Of a stretch of 64,000 nucleotides of DNA, positions 44,701 through 55,576 are shown piece after piece. The stretch spans positions 45,190,420 to 45,254,419 of the forward strand of contig NC_087247.1 of the NCBI RefSeq assembly GCF_037042905.1, read 5' to 3'. The notes beneath the pieces were generated by a model. That model saw only the letters and a program-made list of their open reading frames with translations, ran no database searches and was not told the origin of the DNA. The position numbers and the translations under genes were made by a program. Position 1 is the first letter of the stretch, and every line of letters starts with the position of its first letter. This DNA is from Lytechinus pictus (Eukaryota; Echinodermata; Echinoidea; Temnopleuroida; Toxopneustidae).

Positions 44701-47700
44701 ATTGGTAGGTCATTTGTCTATTTTTTTTATGATTAAGTTATGATAAATCATCGCTAAATCTCGGTTTCATTTTTTCTGGGACGCACTGTATATGTCTAAT
44801 TTGGACAATAAATTCAATACCAACCCAGAGAAATTTTTTTAAAGAGTAAACATTGAAAGATGTCTTACTTCAAAGTTTCCTTCCTGTCAGGTTGTTTCTG
44901 GATAACCTTTGCTAATGTATCATACTCCTGTCTATTCTTTCTCTCTCTCTTTGCATCTTGTAGCTCTGTCTTGCAAGCACTTATCTGCTGGTGGGCATCC
45001 TTGATGTTGCGTTCTTATCATTGTCATGGGATAATGAAAAAGTTGAAAAAGCTTAATCTGATGCTAAATATATTTTGCCCTCAAGGGGGTTCATGTGAAA
45101 CTAAACCTTCTTAATTGCTTTTGTAGCTTAGAAAAACTACCAGCCCAAGCAAATTTGTTACTGTCTTGTTGAGTACCAGTAGACTTTTATAATTTAGAAC
45201 TAATATCTTACTTTTCACTTGCTAGCAAATTTAATAGCTACCGGTAGTCTGTATCTTGAATGAATAGTGAATTAAAGAGGTTGCTCTTTGATTATTTAAC
45301 CCAATAATCCCCTCATAAATGTTGCTAAGGATGTGTGATTCATTTATTGTGTAAGTAAGAATAAGACAATGGTTTGAAAGTTTAATTGGATTGTCTTACT
45401 TTATTAGGCTTTAATCCCTATGGGGAAGCACCCTAACACTGTTGGTGTTACTTGATCAGAGTTCCTTCAAGACACATCAAGGTATCTACATTTGCAGACA
45501 AAGTCACATTTCTAGCTTGTTGTTTTATGTTAGTTCACCTCGACTTCTTAATAAGAAACTAAAGAGATCAACTTTAAAATTTAAAAACATGATTTTATCT
45601 ATAATAATCAAAAGTTGCACTAAGTGACAATATACTTTACACAGTTGGCCTTTTCTAAATAAGAGATCGAATCTTGTCCACTTTATATTTTTAAGAAGTC
45701 ACTTACCAATTGTGGAGTAGAGCTCTTCATAGTTGGACATTTCTCTGATATTCATTTGATGAATCATCTGAGTCCTTTCCATGGCAAAGTCTACCTGACA
45801 TAGCATCATCAACATCTTCTGATATGCAGCAGTGCTGAAATTAAAATTTATCAAAAACATATTAACATATTAGCCACAGAGCACTTCTTAGATTGGTGAC
45901 ACATTTGCTCTTGCAACATTTGCTCTGGTCTTTATATCTCTGAGGGCATAGGGTTAGATTTAGGATTGTAATAGGGTTTTTGGATCAAAATAATGTAAAG
46001 ATAAGGATGTGGGTTTATTAAGTTTTAGAGATTAAGTTTTATAATTGGCTTAACGTGAAGATTTTCAATCGGAGCAATTGTTGCCGGAGCAAATGTCATG
46101 GAACCATCAGATTATCCCCCGCTTACCGGGACTTCCCCTTGGAATCTGTGTGTGTTGGATTGTTCCAGTCATTTAAAATTTTGATTTAAACTTCCTGTAG
46201 CTTTTTGTGATCAAGTCAATCTCTTTAACATTCCTGTGAAGCACATGTGTGATAAATAGGGACGTTTGTTGAACCCTAGGACTACGGTAGGCTATTTGAG
46301 ATGTATTGAGGACTGGGGGGGGGGGTATCATCTTGGCTGCCATTCATGTGATTGTGCTGAAATTCTTTACCACATTAACTACAAGCCAGTACAAACAAAA
46401 TTTCCAAAATTAATTATTTATTATTTATTATGGACAAAATATGCATATATATTAATGAAAAACATTATTTGTATATTTAACATCCAATTTCACCTCAAAT
46501 TTTCTTTTGTTCCCAGATGTCATCTGTGTAATCTTATCTAAAGGATTCTACAAAAAATTGCAACTGTCAAATTTTTCCTTATGTATCTCTTTGTTTTTAG
46601 AATTTCTAAAGTATTTCCCTTTTTTTTTTTTTTTTTTCAGTGGAAATTATTAAAAACCATTTAACAACTAAATTAAACCCTAAATTAATCAAGCAGATCA
46701 ATCAGAATAAAAAAAATCACCCTTTTATGAATTTCATCTCCCATAGACTTTGTACATGAAGTATAAAAATGAGCCATTTTCGGCATAATCATTGTCTGAT
46801 AGCCCCCCCCCCCCTCCCTGTCCTTTTAGGGTTAATCTCATCTCATTTTTATTGGTCTTTCTTTTGCCATTTTGTAACTTTGGATTCTGAAACCAATCTC
46901 TTAATCATTGACATGTGCTTAGAGTATTGAAGCTAGCCTGTGTAAAAATATTGTTCATTTTGACAATGGAGCTATAATTTGTGCAGTGCCCTTGAAAGTT
47001 TGATCAGTTTCTTTTGGAACCCAGTTTATATATAAATTCATAATAAGGCAATAGTCTTTGATTTAATCACGATTAGGAATTGTTTTCATTCATACATGAA
47101 CAAATAGTGGCAACATTACGATATTTTGCATTTATTTTGTCAACCTTCTAAGATCATGATTTGATCATTCAAATTTTCGATAGATGAAGTATCCTTTTTC
47201 ATTTGATACACATTTCTTATCATTTAAACTGAGTTTGTTCATTCTGACATGAATTGAAAAGGAAATACTATGAATCCTTTATCAATTGAAGGCTTTATGT
47301 CCTCAATAAAAAAAAAATAAAAAAACCTGAATGAACAGGCCAGCATCATTTGAGCATTACAGGGTATGCTTCAGTGATCACAGAAAGGTACAGTAATGAC
47401 ATTTATTCACTTGATTGACCATACCCATTCATGCAAAGATGGAAATGATTCCTAATGTTAATTAAATAAGAGGCTATAAATTTCTCGTTGACATACCATC
47501 TAGTTGGTTCTTTCATTCCATACAGAACTAAACCAAAATTTTGTTAGAATAGATTACTTAATATATTATGGGGTTCAAATGATTTTGCAAGGAACAGTAT
47601 GCCACAATCATCAACAGAAAACTAACCATTCTTCATTGCTCTGATCCGTGTGACACCATTTCACAAAGGTTTTGAGTAGATTACTGATTCTTCTATCATC

Positions 47701-47747
47701 ACCTCCACTCTCTCCTTCAATAAGCAGCCTTTTTCGTATCACTTCCT
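41675..47747 (-). CDS. thoc7: THO complex subunit 7 (six confident exons, whole span)
   Basis: THOC7 is a subunit of the nuclear THO/TREX complex, which couples transcription to mRNA packaging and export. Six minus-strand exons join in phase: 47747-47627, 45834-45707, 45013-44869, 43563-43497, 43068-42999 and 41757-41675. Diagnostic blocks align to vertebrate THOC7 nearly without gaps: EVIRKRLLIEG, GDDRRISNLLKTFVKWC, MNIREMSNYEELYSTI, RKNRQEYDTLAKVIQKQPDR, KKQFHVLISAIHELQ. The product is mostly coiled coil after about residue 90, as expected for a subunit that pairs with THOC5. With a candidate first exon it is about 206 residues against about 204 in human. The C-terminal tail is low-complexity and acidic/serine-rich, also as in the family. 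Only the first coding exon is uncertain. Confidence 0.93.
42113..42190 (+). mobile_element. Solo left end of a Helentron-like element
   Basis: ACAAGTTGAACGCCCTGGGCAG, then TCTTGCCTACAT and AACAGTATTGCTGA, follow the left end of the element at 52.12 kb (ACAAGTGGAATGCCTCTGG, GTCTCACCTGCAT, AGCAGTGCTGA). No core repeats or right end follow. It lies in the last thoc7 intron. Confidence 0.45.
42999..43068 (-). CDS. thoc7: thoc7 exon 6
   Basis: The acceptor is TTTATTTAG and the donor is GACA|GTAAGT. It encodes LEDRKKQFHVLISAIHELQR and ILD, matching the strongly conserved RRKQFHVLLSTIHELQ of vertebrate THOC7. Confidence 0.93.
43497..43563 (-). CDS. thoc7: thoc7 exon 5
   Basis: The acceptor is CATTATAG and the donor is CAGAAG|GTAAGA. 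With the split Asn codon it encodes NKLKELDKDLGELNSTKESL and DQK, collinear with the human KELEALGKELEHLSHIKESV block without gaps. Coiled coil. Confidence 0.9.
43981..44788. mobile_element. 808-bp TIR element with TA target site (mariner-like, non-autonomous)
   Basis: CAGTGCGTCCCACAAAAAAC on the left and TTTTTTCTGGGACGCACTG on the right, each flanked by TATA. The arms pair over about 330 bp (CATTCACGCATGAGTGAGCA with TGCTCACTCATGCGTGAATG). The centre (about 44.33-44.47 kb) is unpaired. The CAGTGCGTCCC end with a TA site is typical of Tc1/mariner-type elements. No transposase. It makes up most of a thoc7 intron. Confidence 0.85.
44869..45013 (-). CDS. thoc7: thoc7 exon 4
   Basis: The acceptor is ATGATAAG and the donor is TTTGAA|GTAAGA. 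It encodes ERNIKDAHQQISACKTELQD, then AKRERKNRQEYDTLAKVIQK and QPDRKETL. The R-K-N-R-Q-E-Y-D-x-L-A-K-V-I-Q block is the clearest THOC7 signature and lies in the coiled coil. Confidence 0.94.
45707..45834 (-). CDS. thoc7: thoc7 exon 3
   Basis: The acceptor is TAATTTCAG and the donor is ACAATTG|GTAAGT. It encodes TAAYQKMLMMLCQVDFAMER, then TQMIHQMNIREMSNYEELYS. It aligns with the human YQRMLSTLSQCEFSM and MNLREMENYEKIYKEI blocks. Phases 2 in and 1 out match both neighbours. Confidence 0.92.
45835..47626. other. thoc7 intron 2
   Basis: It contains a G11 run (46315), a T20 run (46619) and a fragment of TTAA family B (about 46.73-46.84 kb). Nothing else recognised. Confidence 0.5.
47627..47747 (-). 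CDS. thoc7: thoc7 exon 2 (conserved N-terminal region)
   Basis: The minus-strand acceptor is CTTACAG and the donor is GAATG|GTTAGT. It encodes (E)EVIRKRLLIEGESGG, DDRRISNLLKTFVKWC and HTDQSNEE, the most conserved THOC7 segment. It begins with two bases of a split Glu codon, so one more upstream exon ending in a single G is required. It ends with two bases of a split Cys codon. Confidence 0.92.
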
Positions 47748-47879
47748 CTGTAAGTATGAAAAAAAAAAGGATATTCAATTATCATTCACCTGAATACTAG
47801 TAAAATTGAATTTTTATACATAACGAATAATAATACTTAGGCCTCATCCCCAGCAAAAGATGAGATTTATCAAATTTAA

Positions 47880-50050
47880 TTTAAACTTTGATTTCAACCC
47901 TAATTTTGTCAGAACCAGAACTTTTTTTGGGGGGGCTTGTTAAATTGTTTTCTGAACAAAAATTGTCCCCCTCCCCCTTTGGAAAATCCTAGGTAAAGTG
48001 AACAAATATTGAACAGTGCCAAATATCAGACAAAGATGACTTCAAAACATTCTAAACAGCTAAAATTAGAGGCACACCGCATATATTGGAGACTTTCTCC
48101 AATATGGGAGACAATCTGTCCTATTGGGGATAAAAGAAACAACACCAACAAGGCAGTTATTCCCTTCCAAAAGTTTGTCTTGCTGACATTAAAATCCCAT
48201 TTAATTTGTGTGTAAAGAATCTATTGCAGATAAAAATAAAACTGTTTGTAAAATAAAATTGATGTAAATTTTATAGTAGATGGTGAAGAGGAGTAAATTT
48301 CACGAGGAATTTGCACATCACAGGTTTGTTTGCCAGCAAGGCAATCCCTAGACAGCTGGCAGCCGGCTGTTTCGAGGATTTTAAAAACATTCATTATTTT
48401 TTAAATTTCTACACAGATGGCTCGCGATCGTGCAGCTACCATTTGAAGGTTAACAATGTAAAATCCCTCCAACGGGGCTCATCAATTTCTGTCTTAATTT
48501 CATAAAAATATATAAATAGAACTTGACCAAAATAAAGATTATTATTCCATTTTGGCCTGAAATGCACCAAAACAGGAAAAAATAAACTTAAAACGAAAAA
48601 AAAAACAATGACTAATACTTCGGCTGTCACGCAACTTCCACTTCCCTTGGTTATTCGAACTGAATACATAAAAATATGGCCATTGAGTCCCTGTGCAGAT
48701 CGAGTTAGAACTTCGGTCTCTGTAATTGGTGAGTGGAGCCAACGGAGTTCAGCGGAACAACCAATATAATACAGACAGAAGCTTTTGGTCTAGGTAATCC
48801 CTAGAGCTGCCTCATATAATGTAAACAAAAAAAAATGGTCTCCCAAAGTGGAGACATTCTCTGAAATTGGATACCAAAATCATCTACAAAATCGATGCAA
48901 AGCGTTACACGAAGTCGGCAAAGTGAGAAAAGTGAAAAAACTACCCCTTCTTATCAAGAAGCTCTTATTGATATAATGGGAAGAATTATTCAGGAAGGAT
49001 TTTGCAAAATTTTTTCCCTCCAACCGCGAGGGTGGAAGCAGGGTAGAATCACAACTCCAACCCATCTGAGCCTCGACAGATGATGATGATGATCCAACGC
49101 ATTTATATTGCGCCATATTTCTTTTAAAAGCATTCAAACAGGTAGGTGCAGGCTCATCCAATTAAGCTAATTATTACACATCTGCTGAAATAAGTGAGTT
49201 TTGAGAGACAATTTGAAGAGCTCAATGTTGTCAATTTCACGGAGTGAAGAAAGGAGTTCCAGAGGCCTGGAGCAATAAATGAAATCCCATATCCCTTTAC
49301 GACGTTCTGTTAAGATGCTACCAGTGTACAGTCTGGCTGAGATGCTTGAAATTGCACAATAAACTATTAAAATATGGTGATTATTTACCAACTAAAATGT
49401 AAGATAATTATTATTTGTTTAATAATAATTTCTCCACATTGTTCTACAAAATGGCTCCTCATAATGTAGCTCATCCTAGCTAGAGGTCTATGTCATAACG
49501 AAGCAAGTCAAAGGTCAAGCCTATTGGCTAATTTCAAGTTCGGTGTTGGTGTTGATGGCAATACAATACCATTCTCAGCTCAGGTGAGTGGTGACCAAAA
49601 TTTTTCGAAAGAGAGTGATTGGAAGCTGATAAAAAGGGCAACATATCTTGGCAAAAATATTACATCTTTATTTGTAGGTATTTGTTTATTTTTGGTGGAG
49701 GTCTGATGCATTTTCAGAAAATATTGAGTATGATATGATTGAATTTATGAAAAGTTTTTGGTAATACGATCCAAAAATACCATACACTGTCACTGGCTTA
49801 ATCTACCTCAAGTGATGTTCATGTAGGCTCCAGACTCCACTCCACTTCAATACAGCTACACTACACAGGTAGGTGTAGCGGTGGTGAAGTGGAGCCTACA
49901 TTACAGTATGGCAGTGTATCCTACTGCCGGACACCTTTATTTCAGTGCTTTAAAAATGACAATTAGATTAGAGGAAATACAATCATGAAAATTTCGCACT
50001 TGCTATTCCAAATAGTATGAAAATTATGAATATGATAAAATTATTTTTAT
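47880..50050. other. Region upstream of thoc7 exon 2, mainly repeats
   Basis: 48690-48800 (GTGAGTGGAGCCAACGGAG, TTCAGCGGAACAACCAATA, AAGCTTTTGGTCTA) is repeated at 61.69-61.77 kb. 49200-49340 looks like a decayed interspersed repeat. 49820-49915 is a small palindrome around GGTAGGTGTAGC. No gene. Confidence 0.5.
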
Positions 50051-50056
50051 ATTTAC

Positions 50057-50063
50057 CAATCAT
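50057..50063 (-). CDS. thoc7: Candidate first coding exon of thoc7 (ATG ATT G)
   Basis: On the minus strand ATGATTG is followed by GTAAAT. Spliced to exon 2 it gives MI-E-EVIRKRLL, in the required phase and of the right length. The start has A at -3. An overlapping upstream ATG opens only a four-codon frame. The donor is weak (GTAAAT) and seven coding bases are little evidence, so another first exon is quite possible. The sequence just upstream (50.1-50.5 kb) is richer in CpG than its surroundings, compatible with a promoter. Confidence 0.3.
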
Positions 50064-50820
50064 TTTCTTTGCATCGCACTTGCCTCATACCCCTCCACGA
50101 AAAACAATTATTTTCGCATGTGACAAATTACATCATGATTGCGGACGCGAGCCGGATGGGTAAAGATATTCTTGATTATAATGATGTAAGGAAGAATTAG
50201 TGTGAATTTTTTCTTCATATATCATATCATGGGTATATTCTAAGTTTTTAGTTTGCTTTTTTTACATCGAATCTGAGCAGATATTGGTAATAAATTTGGG
50301 TTTGCTGACTAATTTTATTTTTTTTCTTTTTTAACTGCATGTTCCATGGCTACTATGCTTGTTCGTATCGTGACGCTAATCAAGATCTATCGATGCGCTG
50401 TCGATCGTTGACGGCTCTTATCACGTTATCACGGTAAACCTCGCGCAAGGGTATACCTTGAGTCGAGAACTAGCTAGCTAGCCGTCGATGATCACCCACA
50501 ATACACCACACCTCAACATTCGATCGAAGGGGCGCGCAGACGAGATTTAAATTCGTCAAATCAGGCCCATATTTCCGTCAGAAAATATATCAATTGTTCA
50601 TGCAAAACTATGTTATATGATATTTTAAGCATTTTCTGTCATTTTCTGTTTCTGTTTCTGTTTGTGGTAACTCTCGTAGGAACTCGGCAGGACAGCATTT
50701 TGCTGGTAAACGCCAAGCTGGCATATAACCAATTACCTATGAAACATTTTACGTCTAGGTTAATCAGTCATAGTGGCTGACGTTATAGACGACAGATATC
50801 ACTCTCGGGCCTTTTTATCA

Positions 50821-50909
50821 AAGTGGAGACAATGGCAGAGTTGGGATTCGAACTCACAACCTTGCGATTATGACTCCAATGCTCTAACCACTGGACCACA
50901 CAACCCGTA
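50821..50909 (-). mobile_element. tRNA-like SINE head (CAT anticodon position)
   Basis: Read on the minus strand: GGTCCAGTGGTTAGAGCATT (A box), GAGTCATAATC (anticodon-like loop with CAT), GAGTTCGAATCCC (B box). The T and acceptor stems do not pair well, so this is a tRNA-derived repeat rather than a working tRNA gene. Confidence 0.6.
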
Positions 50910-52117
50910 CTTTATTTTAGAGATAAATAAGGTAAAAGTTGGATTTTTTTGCCTTGTTTTTGCAATCTTGTTCTATGTATTGCTCTGTGAAATAGAACTG
51001 TGCAATAGTTACAGTACAAAATTGTTTTCGTACGCAGTAATATGCGCGTCCATAATCATGATAGTGTCCTGTAATACAATACGCGACTATACACGAACAT
51101 CAAGTTGAGGTCACTCACACTAGATCTCGTGGTTCATGTAGTGCAAGGTAAGTCACCTCGCACAAAGAGCCACAGTGGATTTCTAACTAGTGGGTCGCGT
51201 GTGCTGCGACGCCACTTCTGGCGTCCACAACACACGACTTCTATGGCTTGATTTTTCTGTGCGCGGCGGCACGTAATAAACCCCATGATCAAGCCTACCC
51301 CTGCGGAGCTGCATTGAGGCACTTGCTCACTGCAACCATCCTGCCTGTGGGGAATCTACAGGTAGGACTATGATATGCCAATGCAGAACACAACACGCAC
51401 TTAAAAAAATCATGAAAATAACACTTTTGTGACCAAAAATACTAATTTCCATACAGTTGTAATCTATTTTTTTATTAGTAACTTGGGAATAATTTTTGTA
51501 TTCACTAGAGCGCTCAAAAACTTGAATTTTGGGATTATTTTTGGTGGAAAGTTTTTTTGTTGGAAAGTAATATGGCAAGAAATTTTTCATTTTTCAATCT
51601 CTATTTTTAATTTAGAAAAAAGAATCAAATTTACTTAAGAGTCAAGTTATATGATTTTTTTCATTTATCCTCTTAATCGAGGCATTTATTCACATTTATT
51701 CACAATAACATGTACATATATATATATACAAAAAAAAAATCAATTCAATTCAATAATGCAATACTATTTTGAATATCACATTTTTTCAAAATTCAGATTT
51801 TTTTTCTTTGTTGATATAAACTTTCTAAATAAATAATCATAGTAAGCTTGAATTCAATCCATAAAGAATTTGCATATTTTTTTCCTTTGAATATGCTTTT
51901 TATATAATTTTGATAAATAACAAATTGAACAATAACACAAAATTATAGATTACACAAAACATAGCTGGAATTTTGCAGATCATAACCTATAATTAATGTT
52001 TTTCATCTATAGAAATAATAATCTTGAAAATATAAAATACCAATCTTTCTATAATTTTCCAAAATAATCTAACATATTTTCAATACAGTATAAAATGAAA
52101 AGTGGTATCAACTTCTC

Positions 52118-53742
52118 CAGAAACAAGTGGAATGCCTCTGGCCGTCTCACCTGCATCACGCGATTCAATATAGCAGCAGTGCTGATTTTGAAAACTACTA
52201 TAACTCGCACAAGATGTTCAGTGATACTTGGTTACTTCTATTTCCACGTTTTATGAACTAGACCAATACACTTATAGAGATATGATGGCAATTCAACAAA
52301 TACCCCCAACGTGGCCAAAGTTCTTTGACCTTACATGACCTTTGACCTTGATCATGTGACCTGAAACTCGCACAGGATGTTCAGTGATACTTGATTACTA
52401 TTATGTCCAAGTTTTATGAACTAGACCGACACACTTTCAAATTTATGGCTGTAATTCAACAAATACCCCAATTTGGCCAAAGTTCATTGACCCTAAATGA
52501 CCTTTGACCTTGATCATGTGACCTGAAACTTGCACAGGATGTTCAGTAATACTTGATTACTATTATGTCCAAGTTTCATGAATCAGATCCATAAACTTTC
52601 AAAGTTATGATGGTAATTCAACAGATACCCCCAATTCGGCCAAAGTTCATTGACCCTAAATGACCTTTGACCTTGGTCATGTGACGTGAAACTCATGCAG
52701 GATGTTCAGTGATACTTGATTAACCTTATGTATAAGTTTCATGAACTAGGTCTATATATTTTCTAAGTTATGATGACATTTCAAAAACTTAACCTTAGGT
52801 TAAAGGAGAATGAAACTCTTGGAGCAAGTTAGCTTTTGTGAAAGCAGAAAAATCAAAGAATGAGATCAACAAAAGTTTGAGTAAAATAGGACTAGCAATA
52901 ACAGAGTTGTGAGCATTTCAATGTCGAGATCACTAATGCTATGGAGATCCTCCCATTGGCAATGCGACCAAGATCTGTGATGTCACACACGTACAACTCT
53001 CCCATTTGAACACTGAAAATATACCCCAAAACATCTCTTTTTGCTCATTCTAATCATATGACAAACGATTCATCAATGATATGATGTTGTGAAACCTCTG
53101 TACTTGTCATCTCATAAAGAGAAGTTCAAGTTCAAATCAAGTTCAAGTTCAAATTTATTCAAACCAATCAAGAACAAGAGACATATCACATTGTTTAACA
53201 AAAATGTGCCTAGACTCTATAAAAGTGAGAATATAAGTGAAATAAGTACTAAAGTAATGAGGGAGTTGTACGTGTGTGACAGCACAGATGTTGGTCGCAT
53301 TGCCGATGGGAGGATCTACATGGCACTAGTGATCTCAATATTCAAATGCTCATAACTTTCTTATTATTCATTCAATCTTCCTCAAACTTTCAACAATATG
53401 TTTCTTTTATTTTTCTTTTTTATATGGATTCAGCTCGTTTCAAGGGTTTCATTCTCCTTTAAGATTTTGATGTTGATTCCCCCAACATGGTCTAAGTTCA
53501 TTGACCCTAAATGACCTTTGACCTTGGTCATGTGACATGAAACTCAGGCAGGATGTTTAGTAATACTTGATTAACCTTATGGCCAAGTTTCATGAACTAG
53601 GTCCATATACTTTCTAAGTTATGCTGTCATTTCAAAAACTTAACCTCAGGTTAAGATTTGGTGTTGACGCCGCCGCCGCCGTCGCCGCCGCCGTCGGAAA
53701 AGCGGCGCCTATAGTCTCACTCTGCTATGCAGGTGAGACAAA
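52118..53742 (+). mobile_element. Helentron/HINE-like element with core tandem repeats, copy 1
   Basis: The left end carries GTCTCACCTGCA. Then come about four core units with a period near 162 bp, each with TGACCTTTGACCTTGRTCAT and GTGACCTGAAACTC. A GCCGCCGCCGTC microsatellite follows, then a terminal hairpin GTCTCAC-TCTGCTATGCAG-GTGAGAC. A 655-bp TTAA element splits it (52804-53458). This order (subterminal repeat, core repeats, microsatellite, 3' hairpin) is that of Helentron-associated interspersed elements; assignment by architecture only. Confidence 0.6.
52804..53458. mobile_element. 655-bp TTAA-flanked foldback element, family C
   Basis: TTAA at 52800-52803 and 53459-53462. Ends AGGAGAATGAAAC and GTTTCATTCTCCT. 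Long arms pair, including GATCTCCTCC/GGAGGATC-type and ACACACGTACAACTC/GAGTTGTACGTGTGT matches. It is nested in the Helentron-like element, whose unit continues on both sides. Confidence 0.8.
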
Positions 53743-53799
53743 AATTGCATGTGTTGTTTTTTACTACATGCCACTTAAATAAATTATGTCTTGAGGGTA

Positions 53800-54395
53800 A
53801 AATCTTGTTCAAAAATTCAAAACTAAATTGTCTAATTCTGTTATCTACAATTAAATGCAACTAAAATAAAATACATGGTTCCAATTAAAGGAAACTGGTA
53901 ATGAGAAAAGATTAGAAAAAAAAGATACAACGCCTGGTTCTTCGGATACCTCCGCACATAATAACGAATATATCTTTCTTGTAGGTAAAGAATTTAGAGT
54001 TATTTGTACAGTACTCCACTTTTTAATGAAATTAAAATTTGTTCACTTTTTTTTTTAATCGAGTATATAATTCTCCTTAAACAATTTATTCAACCAATAG
54101 ACAGGAAAAGACTTTTTTAATTTAGCATATTCTCCATGTAAATCAAATAAAAGCTGAGAAGTATAGACAGATTTATTCAAAATATTTGGTGCTAACCAAT
54201 GACGGTTTCTTATAACATATTTTACCCTAATTATACCTGCATGCTCCATTTCTCAAATACCAACATACGTTTATTAAAAGTTATACTGCTGTTATTCCAA
54301 ATGATTTCATTTTCAATGTTTTTTACTCCAAATATACCAGCTACAAAGAATATCATAGTAAAAACTAGGTAGATTTGCTTTTGTTGATTGATGTT
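53800..54395 (-). pseudogene. Non-LTR retrotransposon (L1/Tx1-like) pol remnant, C-terminal part
   Basis: On the minus strand, with at least one frame change: KANLPSFYYDILCSWYIW, then EIIWNNSSITFNKRMLVFEK and WSMQ, then NRHWLAPNILN and SFPVYWLNKLFK. The order L-P-x-F-Y-x-x-x-L-x-x-W, then I-x-W-N-N-x-x-I, then F-x-K-W is that of the region after the reverse transcriptase in L1/Tx1-type elements. Frameshifts and stops show it is dead. Confidence 0.55.
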
Positions 54396-54563
54396 CAGGT
54401 GGGTCTAGCGTAGTGTAGCGGTAGCGGTAGTGAAATATCATAAAACAATTTTTATGATATTTATCGACCGAAACAAGTATTTTACGATTTGTGATATTTA
54501 TCGGCCGATGCAAGTATTTCTTAAAATCTAAGTTGGCAGCTCTACACGCGTGTGGTATCTAGG

Positions 54564-54607
54564 TATCGATAACAAAAGACTGCAAAATGGCGACGTAAAC
54601 AGACTGG
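54564..54607 (+). promoter_or_regulatory. Candidate promoter / non-coding first exon
   Basis: TATCGATA (54564-54571), then AAAATGGCGAC (YY1-like, from 54584), then a perfect donor CTGG|GTAAGT at 54608. The ATG there is followed at once by a stop (ATG GCG ACG TAA), so it would be 5' UTR. A gene on the plus strand beyond the window, or a non-coding transcript, could start here. Motif evidence only. Confidence 0.25.
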
Positions 54608-55100
54608 GTAAGTAAACGCTTGTGCTCTTAATCTTTTTTCAAATTTACTATATAAGGAACTTTATTAAAAAACTGGGGGTAAATATTGTTTTGGCCCATG
54701 TACGTTAGTTTGGGCGCAAAACCAAACGTAAAATTGGTGATTTAGGTCTAGTTTCACCGTGGGAAAACCTAGCCTCTACAGGGAGGTATGCTTATCCGTC
54801 CCAGGCTTCATGGGGAGTAAGCCTACGTATAGTACTATGACTTTTACTCCCCAGAAGCCTCCAGGCTAGATCAGCGGCTATCCGCAGGTTGGTTGTTGTG
54901 TTGTAGTAATTTCTCTAAGTGAATATGATGAATTTTAAGAATGTATCTGAGGCAGTGGGTCATAACATTGACAGCAAGAGTGACAGATAGGTGCAAGGAG
55001 GGTAATAAAAAAATATAAAAATCTAGACAAAATGAATGGGGATGATAGTAAAATGTCAGAAATCGTTAAATAAATCCCCAGAAACGATGGTTATGCCTGT

Positions 55101-55470
55101 CTACACCGAAACTAGCTTAAAAAGAATAAGAAGCTTAATTTCTTACTTTTCATATCCATCTTCCAGTTAGCCTCAAAATAGGTGACTTAGAGCCAACATC
55201 GATTTCCTCACACGTAGACTATAAATAATTTGCTGATTTCAAAACATCGCATGCGCGAGGTTCTGAGCTCAGACCCTCACGCATGCGATGTTTTGAAATC
55301 GGCAGCAAATTATTTATAGTCTACGTGTGAGGAAATCGATGTTGGCTCTCGACTAAATCACCAATTTTGAGGCTAACCGGAGGATGGATAATAATATGGA
55401 GTGAAATTAGGATGAAAAGTAAGCTTCTTATAAATATAAGCTTTATCTTATTAAGCTAGTTTCGGTGTAG
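55101..55470. mobile_element. 370-bp near-perfect palindrome
   Basis: CTACACCGAAACTAGCTTA at the left is exactly inverted at the right end. Inner arms match closely (GCCAACATCGATTTCCTCAC with its inverse; ATCGCATGCG near the centre at about 55.27 kb). Arms of about 165 bp, so a cruciform-capable foldback element. Confidence 0.85.
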
Positions 55471-55576
55471 GATTTTTACAATAAATAGAGTCTATGCATT
55501 TTTTCCCCACCTTTGCCACTCGTAGTATCAGAGCGAGTTTTGGACCATGGCATGAGGTTCGGGTAGGTGGCAGGAG

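Noticed and set aside
44860..45114. 84-residue plus-strand ORF
   Set aside because: Antisense of thoc7 exon 4 and its flanks.
50773..51108. 111-residue ORF and an apparent tRNA gene at its start
   Set aside because: The ORF runs through a tRNA-derived SINE head; the stems pair too poorly for a working tRNA.
55150..55170. Phase-compatible ATG GAT ATG AAA A|GTAAGA on the minus strand as thoc7 first exon
   Set aside because: It lies in the arm of a palindromic mobile element and gives a less family-like start; kept only as an alternative.
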